A stretch of 19,893 nt of DNA, from assembly GCA_041674345.1 (NCBI GenBank), contig JBAYVY010000018.1, positions 1-19,893 of the forward strand, read 5' to 3'. Below the pieces are notes generated by a model. That model was not told the DNA's origin and did no database searches. It worked only from the letters and a program-made list of their open reading frames with translations. Made by a program: the position numbers and the translations under genes. Each line of letters starts with the position of its first letter. Position 1 is the first letter of the stretch. This DNA comes from JBAYVY01 sp041674345. Its GTDB lineage: Bacteria > Planctomycetota > Phycisphaerae > Phycisphaerales > Zrk34. This document shows positions 15,062 to 19,893 of this stretch, in pieces.

Positions 15062-15210
15062 TCAACCGCGGAGACACACAAAGAAAGGGACGAAGGGACT
15101 TAGGGACGGAGGGACGAAGTGAGGATGGGGTTGTGACTCGTTCACTTCGTCCCTTCGTCCCTGATCCCTCTGCCTGCCCGTTTTACTCCGTGCCGCTGTG
15201 GTGAAAAAAT
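15062..15210. repeat. Nested nonamer/octamer composite hairpin
   Basis: A nonamer fragment (ACCGCGGAGACAC) is followed by GGGACGAA-type octamers (about 15087-15119), a loop, inverted octamers (about 15143-15166) and an inverted nonamer fragment (CTCCGTGCCGCTGTGGT). An exact 13-bp pair, AGGGACGAAGTGA and TCACTTCGTCCCT, lies at its heart. It fills most of the gap between the S55-like and beta-propeller genes and could attenuate or terminate transcription, though no T tract follows. Confidence 0.75.
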
Positions 15211-15241
15211 CTTGCGATAACGTCCCTCACAGGAGTCCGCC

Positions 15242-18085
15242 TTGAATCTTCGCATTCCATTGTTCGTCATCGCCGCGATGTTTTTCGCCGCATCGTCCGC
15301 CCTGGCCGTCAAACCCGGTCAGTGGACGCAGGACACCGAGGCGGCGTTCGGCTCGGCGTCGCTGGATCAGACCATCGTCACCAATCTCGGTCGCATCGAA
15401 CTGGCCCGCGCCAGCGACAAACTCGCCGAACTCAAGGACGACGCCACCATCATTTATGACATGGCGCGTTTGTCCGACGGGCAAACCTTCCTCGCCGTCG
15501 GCCCCGCCGGTGAACTGGCGTCGCTCGACAAAGACAACAAAATCGCCTCCGTTGTCAAATATGAAAACGCGCAGGTCTTCGCGCTGGCCGTCGAGGGCGA
15601 CGTCCTGTGGGTCGCTGTCAGCGGCGACAAAACCAGCCGCCTGGAAAAACGCGAAGCCGGCAAGGCGACCCAAACCCTCAACCTGCCCGATGTCCGCTAC
15701 ATCTGGGACGTGCTGGTCAGCGACGGCAAACTCTACCTCGCCACCGGCACCGATGGCAAAGTCCTCCAGGTCGATCCCGCCGCCGCCGCCGCCCCCGCAA
15801 GCGATGAGCGCCCCCCGGAAGCGATGAGCGATGAGAAGGCCGAAGCAAGCGATGAGCGACGAGCGATGAGCGATGAGCGAATAGCCAGTAGCCAACAGCC
15901 AACAGCCAACAGCCAACAGCAATCCGCAATCAGCAATTCCCCCACCCCCGGAACATCTTCCTCTGAAACCCGAAACCCGAAACCCGAAACTTCCTCTCCC
16001 GCCTACAAACCCGTCGTCGTTCTCGACTGCGAACAGAACAACGTGTTGTGTCTGGGCATTGACGCACAGAAGCGACTGTATGCCGGGACCGACACCGAGG
16101 GATTGGTCTATCGCATCACACCCCAGCCGGACAACACCCCCGGAAGTACGGAGCATCCGTTCAGTGCTTACGTGATCTACGACGCGGGGGAGCCGGAAAT
16201 CGGCGCGATGATCGTCATGCCCGACGGCACCGTGTACGTGGGCACCGCCGACGCCGATCAGGCCAAGCCCGGTCGCCTCAACGAACCGTCCAAGGAAGAA
16301 CAAGGCAAACCCACCTCGGCCCCCGGAAGTGGCAAGCCCGGCGAAAAGCCCACGCCCAGCCCCATCCCCATCCCCACGCCCCCCGAAAAACCCGAACCCC
16401 CCGTCCAACCCCAACCCCAACCCCAACCCCAACCCGCCCCAGCCCCCGGAAGTGGAAGTGCAAGCGATAATCGCCCCCCGGAAGCGTCGAGCGACGAGAA
16501 GGCCGCGGTCTCCTCTCCTCAAATCAAAAATCAGAAATCGGAAATCAGCAATTCTTCCGCTCAGTCGCTCTCCCTGCAAATGACCCAGGCCGCCGTCAGT
16601 TTCGCCGAGGGTGATGCGCCTTCCATCAATCCCGCCGCGCCCACCAAGGCACAGTACGACAAACTCCGTCAACTCATCGGCCAGCGTCTCACCGAAGCCC
16701 GCAAGACCGGCTCCCTCGCCTCCGGCAAAGACGCAGCGAGCCGGGGCGTCCCCGCCCCCGGTTCCCTCGGTCCACGACGCGCCGGCGCTTCCGCCAAGTC
16801 CAACGCCCCAACCAAGCCCGGCAACGCCGTCTATTGCATCAGCCCCGACGGCTTCGTCCGTGAATGCTTCCGCGAATCGGTCATGATCCTCCGCATTGAA
16901 ATGGTCGCCGGCCAGATCATCATCGCCACCGGCAACGAAGGCCAAATCTACCGCGTCGATCCCTCCGGTCAGCCCGTCACCGTCCTCGCCGATCTCGACG
17001 CCCAGCAAATCCCCGCCATGCTCGTCCACGATGGACAAATCCTCATCGGTACCGCCAACCCCGGTCAGATCGTCCGCCTCACCGCCGGGTTCGCACACAC
17101 CGGCTCCTTCACCGCCGATCCCCTCGACGCCGCCCAAATCTCCCGCTGGGGAAACCTCCAACTTCTCGCCGATCTGCCCGAACACACCGGCGTCACCGTC
17201 TCCACCCGTTCCGGCAACCTCGCCGATCCCGACAACGGCTTCTGGTCCGAATGGTCCGCTCCCATCACCGTCGCCGTCCCCGCGGAGGGCCAGCCCTTCT
17301 TCCTCGAAATCCCCAGCCCCTCCGCTCGCTTCATCCAATACAAACTCACCCTCACCAGCGACGGCTCCGCCTCGCCCGCCGTCTCACTCGTCGCCCTCAA
17401 GTACCTCATGCCCAATCTCGCCCCGCGCGTCAACGCCCTCCGCGCCAAGTACCCCGATCTTCAGATCAAGCCCGACGCCCCGCCCTCGCCTCGCAACACC
17501 CTGAACATCGACTGGGAAGCCGCCGACCCCAACGGCGACACCCTCGCCTACACCCTCGAAGTCCGCAAGCTCGGCTCCGACCAGCCCTTCGTCAAAATCG
17601 CCGCCGACCTCAAAGACGCCAACTTCAACTGGAACACCCTGACCATGCCCGATGGTCGCTACGAACTGCGCGTCACCGCTTCCGATGCCCCCGACAATGT
17701 CCCCGATGAAACCCAGTCCTCGCAGCGCCTCAGCGCCCCGGTCGTCATCGACAACACCGCCCCGACCATCACCGACCTTGCCGCCACCCGGCGGGGCCAA
17801 TTAATTGGCCCCGCCGTCCCCGTCGTTCTCTCCGCTCAAATCACCGACGCCATGAGCATCATCGCCGACATTCGTTATTCCCTCAGTGTTGACGATCAAT
17901 CCGACGCCGCCCCCGCCTGGAACGCCGTCCTCCCCGTCGATCAGATTGACGACTCGACAAACGAGTCCGTTTCCTTTACCATTCCTCCCCTCGCGCCCGG
18001 TGTCAGAGTGCTGACTTTGCGGGCCACCGATGCACAGGGCAATACCGCTTACCAGTCGATCACGGTAACGACGCCCAGGCCCTGA
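15242..18085 (+). CDS. Secreted beta-propeller protein with C-terminal Fn3-like domains
   Basis: The 947-residue product is not a named family. A signal peptide (NLRIPLFVIAAMFFAASSAL) is followed by blade-like repeats: LYLATGTDGKVLQVDP, LYAGTDTEGLVYRIT, IIIATGNEGQIYRVDP and ILIGTANPGQIVRL, typical of a beta-propeller. A jelly-roll or Fn3-like C-terminal part includes LNIDWEAADPNGDTLAYTLE and DGRYELRVTASD. The TTG start is supported by AGGAG 7 bp upstream. Between blades lie large low-complexity inserts: residues about 184-254, a PQPQPQ stretch, residues about 401-440, and several APGS/TPGS units. The inserts fall in linkers, so the propeller probably still folds. A surface or periplasmic binding role is inferred; it may work with the S55-like protein upstream on the same strand. 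Confidence 0.82.
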   Translation: MNLRIPLFVIAAMFFAASSALAVKPGQWTQDTEAAFGSASLDQTIVTNLGRIELARASDKLAELKDDATIIYDMARLSDGQTFLAVGPAGELASLDKDNKIASVVKYENAQVFALAVEGDVLWVAVSGDKTSRLEKREAGKATQTLNLPDVRYIWDVLVSDGKLYLATGTDGKVLQVDPAAAAAPASDERPPEAMSDEKAEASDERRAMSDERIASSQQPTANSQQQSAISNSPTPGTSSSETRNPKPETSSPAYKPVVVLDCEQNNVLCLGIDAQKRLYAGTDTEGLVYRITPQPDNTPGSTEHPFSAYVIYDAGEPEIGAMIVMPDGTVYVGTADADQAKPGRLNEPSKEEQGKPTSAPGSGKPGEKPTPSPIPIPTPPEKPEPPVQPQPQPQPQPAPAPGSGSASDNRPPEASSDEKAAVSSPQIKNQKSEISNSSAQSLSLQMTQAAVSFAEGDAPSINPAAPTKAQYDKLRQLIGQRLTEARKTGSLASGKDAASRGVPAPGSLGPRRAGASAKSNAPTKPGNAVYCISPDGFVRECFRESVMILRIEMVAGQIIIATGNEGQIYRVDPSGQPVTVLADLDAQQIPAMLVHDGQILIGTANPGQIVRLTAGFAHTGSFTADPLDAAQISRWGNLQLLADLPEHTGVTVSTRSGNLADPDNGFWSEWSAPITVAVPAEGQPFFLEIPSPSARFIQYKLTLTSDGSASPAVSLVALKYLMPNLAPRVNALRAKYPDLQIKPDAPPSPRNTLNIDWEAADPNGDTLAYTLEVRKLGSDQPFVKIAADLKDANFNWNTLTMPDGRYELRVTASDAPDNVPDETQSSQRLSAPVVIDNTAPTITDLAATRRGQLIGPAVPVVLSAQITDAMSIIADIRYSLSVDDQSDAAPAWNAVLPVDQIDDSTNESVSFTIPPLAPGVRVLTLRATDAQGNTAYQSITVTTPRP
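15791..16002 (+). repeat. Composite repeat, copy 2, in the beta-propeller gene
   Basis: In order: GCCCCCGCAAGC, GATGAGC heptamers with an embedded CCCCCGGAAGC, four CCAACAG heptamers (about 15890-15920), AATCCGC/AATCAGC units, a 12-mer ACCCCCGGAACA (15944-15955) and three AAACCCG heptamers. It is in frame throughout and lies between blade sequences VLQVDP and VVVLDCEQNNVL. Confidence 0.85.
16136..16147 (+). repeat. 12-bp unit (TPGS) in the beta-propeller gene
   Basis: ACCCCCGGAAGT is in the phase that encodes TPGS, after the blade segment YRITPQPDN. Confidence 0.6.
16319..16330 (+). repeat. 12-bp unit (APGS) in the beta-propeller gene
   Basis: This is an exact GCCCCCGGAAGT in APGS phase, at the start of the proline-rich linker. 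Confidence 0.65.
16405..16560 (+). repeat. Hexamer tract and composite repeat, copy 3
   Basis: CCCCAA hexamers (about 16405-16434, encoding PQPQPQ) lead into GCCCCCGGAAGT (16442-16453). Then comes a segment that aligns with copy 2 (GCAAGCGAT, a CCCCCCGGAAGCG box, GAGAAGGCCG) and AATCAGA-type heptamers ending AGCAATTCTTCC. It is read as SDNRPPEASSDEKA and later SSPQIKNQKSEISNSS. Confidence 0.82.
16754..16765 (+). repeat. Divergent 12-bp unit (APGS) in the beta-propeller gene
   Basis: GCCCCCGGTTCC differs from the consensus in its last four bases but still encodes APGS in the usual phase. It may be a decayed copy or a chance match. Confidence 0.35.
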
Positions 18086-18105
18086 CGACCGATGGAGACC
18101 CGGCT

Positions 18106-18252
18106 ATGTCCACTCATTACGAAAAACGTGTCAGCAACATCAAACGCACCCGCAAGTTCGGCTTCCGCAACCGCATGAAGACGACCAACGGCCGTAAAAT
18201 GATCAACCGCAAACGTCGCGCCGGACGCTCCGTCAACGTCCGCAAATGGTGA
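18106..18252 (+). CDS. rpmH: Large ribosomal subunit protein bL34
   Basis: The 48-residue, highly basic product is too short for routine length cut-offs but is clear. The segment KRTRKFGFRNRMKTTNGRK aligns with the L34 signature (KRxRxxGFRxRMxTxNGR), followed by RKRRAGR. A short N-terminal extension (MSTHYEKRVSNI) replaces the usual MKRTFQPS. The ATG has GGAG about 8 bp upstream. In most bacteria rpmH is followed by rnpA near the origin. Here a tyrosine recombinase gene follows and no rnpA is seen, so the usual cluster is split. Confidence 0.93.
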   Translation: MSTHYEKRVSNIKRTRKFGFRNRMKTTNGRKMINRKRRAGRSVNVRKW

Positions 18253-18320
18253 GTTGGTGATGTATGATTGGGTGAACTGATCGCCAATTCAGCGCCATCA
18301 CGCCTTTGGGGCTTGCCTCA

Positions 18321-19415
18321 ATGCCTCCCGACATCGCCAAATCCAACATCCCCAAATCACCCCATATCGTCGGCCCCTTCGTTCAACCCATCCGACAATT
18401 CCTCACCTATCTCCGCGTCGAGTGCGGCCTGTCCGCCAACACCCTCGCCGCCTACGCCGACGACCTCCGCCAACTCGCCGTCCACCTCGATCAATCCAAC
18501 ATCACCGACCCAAAGCAACTCAGCTACCCCGTCCTCACCCAACACCTCCGCAACCTCCGCGCCCCCGGAAGTAAAACCAAACCCAAAAGCAACTCCAAGC
18601 CGGGTCTGAGCGCCCCCGGAAGTGAGCCATCCGCGCCCCCCAAGCCAAGGCAGAGCGAGTCTTCGAGCGCCGCCTTGGGTTCTTCGGGGGGTTCTTCTTC
18701 CGGGGGTTCCAAGTCGGGCCTCACCGGCAAATCCATCGCCCGTCACCTCTCCGCCATCCGCATGTTCTGCCGCTACCTCGCCGCCAACGGCTACGCCCCC
18801 TCCGACGCCTCCGAACTGCTCGAAACCCCCAAGGTCTGGCGCACCATGCCCCAGATCATGCACACCCAACACGTCGCCTCGCTCCTCGCCGCCGTGTCGC
18901 CCGATGAACGCTACGCGCTCCGCGACATCGCACTCATCGAACTCCTGTACGCCTGCGGCATCCGCGCCGGCGAAGTCGCCTCCATCCAACTGCCCGACCT
19001 CCACCTCGACCTCGGCGTCGTCAAAGTCACCGGCAAAGGCAACCGCCAACGCATCGTCCCCATCGGCCGACCCGCCATCGACGCCATCCGACGCTATCTT
19101 GATGAACTTCGCCCCAAACTCCTCCGCGATGACCGGCCCGCCACCGCGCTCTTCCTCACACGACGCTCCACACCCCTCGACCGTTTCGCCGTGTGGCGCC
19201 TGATTAAAAAATACTCCCTCAAAGCCGGCATCCCCGCCGTCCATCCCCACACCCTCCGCCACAGTTTTGCCACCCACCTGCTCGCCGGCGGAGCCGACCT
19301 CCGCGTCGTCCAGGAATTGCTCGGCCACGCCAAGATCACCACCACCCAAATCTACACCCACGTGGACCGCGACCGCCTCCACCAAATCGTCAAACAACAC
19401 CACCCCAGGCCGTAA
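18321..19415 (+). CDS. xerC: XerC/XerD-type tyrosine recombinase
   Basis: The 364-residue product has an N-terminal SAM-like core-binding domain (residues about 15-155) and a catalytic domain with every catalytic residue visible: R215 in CGIRAGE, K239 in TGKGNRQR, H310 and R313 in HPHTLRHS, H336 in LGHAKI and nucleophile Y345 in TQIYTHVD. XerC/D resolve chromosome dimers at dif; whether this is XerC or XerD cannot be told. About 53 residues (81-133) are extra relative to the family, between TQHLRNLR and GLTGKSIARHLSA. They are encoded entirely by repeats (18561-18719). ATG 18321 was preferred over an upstream in-frame TTG at 18306. Confidence 0.9.
   Translation: MPPDIAKSNIPKSPHIVGPFVQPIRQFLTYLRVECGLSANTLAAYADDLRQLAVHLDQSNITDPKQLSYPVLTQHLRNLRAPGSKTKPKSNSKPGLSAPGSEPSAPPKPRQSESSSAALGSSGGSSSGGSKSGLTGKSIARHLSAIRMFCRYLAANGYAPSDASELLETPKVWRTMPQIMHTQHVASLLAAVSPDERYALRDIALIELLYACGIRAGEVASIQLPDLHLDLGVVKVTGKGNRQRIVPIGRPAIDAIRRYLDELRPKLLRDDRPATALFLTRRSTPLDRFAVWRLIKKYSLKAGIPAVHPHTLRHSFATHLLAGGADLRVVQELLGHAKITTTQIYTHVDRDRLHQIVKQHHPRP
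18561..18719 (+). repeat. Repeat-built insertion in the recombinase gene, with palindromic element copy 3
   Basis: It contains GCCCCCGGAAGT at 18561-18572 and 18612-18623 (both APGS), the palindromic element in reverse orientation at 18640-18685, and a reverse 12-mer at 18696-18707 (read SSGG). The insertion totals 159 bp, or 53 codons, and keeps the frame between two conserved recombinase helices. Confidence 0.88.
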
Positions 19416-19447
19416 CCCGTAACCCCCGCCCCTCGTTCAACAAGCAC

Positions 19448-19469
19448 GGAATGACGCCGTCCTCATTCC
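19448..19469 (+). terminator. Hairpin after the recombinase gene
   Basis: GGAATGA and TCATTCC pair around an 8-nt loop, about 33 bp after the stop codon. No T tract follows, so terminator function is uncertain. The rest of the gap to the tRNA shows only the tRNA terminator. Confidence 0.4.
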
Positions 19470-19586
19470 GGCGGCGGCGACCGGCGGCGGTGGGTTTTCC
19501 AATGATGAATACATTCATCGGTCCATGAAATGGTTTTCCGACGAGGCCTAGTTTCAAGCATGGGATATTCCTTTCGAGGAACAATG

Positions 19587-19617
19587 AAAAACGCGGCCTC
19601 CTCGAAGGAAACCGCGT
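19587..19617 (-). terminator. Terminator of the tRNA-Glu gene
   Basis: On the minus strand ACGCGG pairs with CCGCGT (19612-19617 and 19591-19596), with an inner TCCT/AGGA helix and a T tract directly after. It lies 13 bp beyond the tRNA 3' end. Confidence 0.82.
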
Positions 19618-19629
19618 CATTGGTGAAAG

Positions 19630-19704
19630 TACCCCCAAGGGGATTTGAACCCCTGTTCTCGGCTTGAAAAGCCGGTGTCCTGGGCCGGGCTAGACGATGG
19701 GGGC
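19630..19704 (-). tRNA. tRNA-Glu (anticodon TTC)
   Basis: The 75-nt minus-strand cloverleaf has the acceptor GCCCCCA/TGGGGGT with a G1-U72 wobble. The D arm contains GG, and the anticodon loop TTTTCAA carries anticodon TTC. The variable loop is 4 nt and the T arm is AGGGG-TTCAAAT-CCCCT, with discriminator A73. The base pair at 27-43 is a C-A mismatch. CCA is not encoded. The D-loop is about two bases longer than in E. coli tRNA-Glu. Confidence 0.95.
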
Positions 19705-19717
19705 AACCGAACCGCAC

Positions 19718-19745
19718 ATTGTACGCATCCCGTCGCGTTTCGCAA
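19718..19745 (-). promoter_or_regulatory. Promoter of tRNA-Glu
   Basis: On the minus strand TTGCGA (19740-19745) and TACAAT (19718-19723) are separated by 16 bp and lie 13 bp before the tRNA 5' end. Confidence 0.72.
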
Positions 19746-19873
19746 CCTCACGGGTTCCTGATGTGGGAACGTGGGTGCATGACAGTTTTCGCGGGGGGAT
19801 AGCCGACAAGATGTAGTGGTGGGTCGCCCCGGACGGCGATCCGACGGCAGCCAACGAGCAAGGAGGTTCCATC

Positions 19874-19893
19874 ATGGCGGCACGGACGACACG
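19874..19893 (+). CDS. Start of an unidentified gene, cut by the window end
   Basis: An ATG follows a strong Shine-Dalgarno sequence (AAGGAGG, 7 bp upstream), giving MAARTT before the sequence ends. Too little is present to name the product. The 169 bp before it, back to the tRNA, show only the tRNA promoter. Confidence 0.5.

Noticed and set aside
15884..15990. Possible CRISPR-like array
   Set aside because: The repeat units are 7 bp and contiguous, with no spacers and no cas genes nearby.
15227..17338. Long open frame on the minus strand opposite the beta-propeller gene
   Set aside because: The product is glycine-rich low complexity, while the plus strand has a signal peptide, propeller blades, a ribosome-binding site and conserved-looking domains.
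18253..18320. rnpA or an origin (DnaA-box cluster) next to rpmH
   Set aside because: The gap is only 68 bp, has no DnaA-box cluster, and leads directly into the recombinase gene.
1..19893. Insertion sequence or transposase that could mobilise the repeats
   Set aside because: None was found. The only recombinase is a Xer-type protein with normal catalytic motifs, and no terminal inverted repeats enclosing a transposase are visible.

Overview
The window is high-GC chromosomal DNA that most resembles a planctomycete of the Phycisphaerae type. This rests on a PEP-CTERM surface protein, an S55/SpoIVB-like secreted protein, a long signal-peptide-bearing beta-propeller protein, weak or missing Shine-Dalgarno sequences, TTG starts and abundant short interspersed repeats. 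The taxonomic assignment is an inference from gene content; no rRNA or other marker is present.

Layout. 1-3359: a nonamer inverted repeat, asd (aspartate-semialdehyde dehydrogenase, minus), an FHA-domain protein (minus) and hemW (plus). 3400-5417: a visibly AT-richer two-gene operon on the minus strand, a RecF/OLD-like AAA ATPase overlapping a DUF4276-like TOPRIM protein, which looks like an acquired anti-phage module. 5532-8374: cysK (minus), a PEP-CTERM protein (minus) and folD (plus). 8420-9169: a higBA toxin-antitoxin pair with a near-palindromic operator and apparently leaderless toxin mRNA. 9331-11925: a small membrane protein, an NTF2-fold immunity-like lipoprotein and a large TIM-barrel-like protein. 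12059-12772: rnc. 12940-18085: the S55-like protein and the beta-propeller protein. 18106-18252: a short gene for ribosomal protein bL34, followed by a xerC/D recombinase. 19630-19704: tRNA-Glu(TTC) on the minus strand, with a clear promoter and terminator. The first 20 bases of another gene close the window.

The most unusual feature is a layered population of small repeats that also sit inside protein genes. There is a 12-bp unit (GCCCCCGGAAGT and close variants), a roughly 47-bp palindromic element in three copies, composite elements built from heptamers, and separate octamer and nonamer arrays. The 12-mer is nearly always read in one phase, giving APGS or TPGS. One of the three palindrome copies carries exactly 12 extra bases that match the 12-mer, so filled and empty sites are both visible. 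HemW, the S55-like protein, the beta-propeller protein and the tyrosine recombinase all carry these units as in-frame linkers between conserved blocks. The GH-like protein carries the 12-mer on the opposite strand. This resembles the in-frame palindromic elements known from Rickettsia, but the sequences look unrelated and the system may be undescribed.
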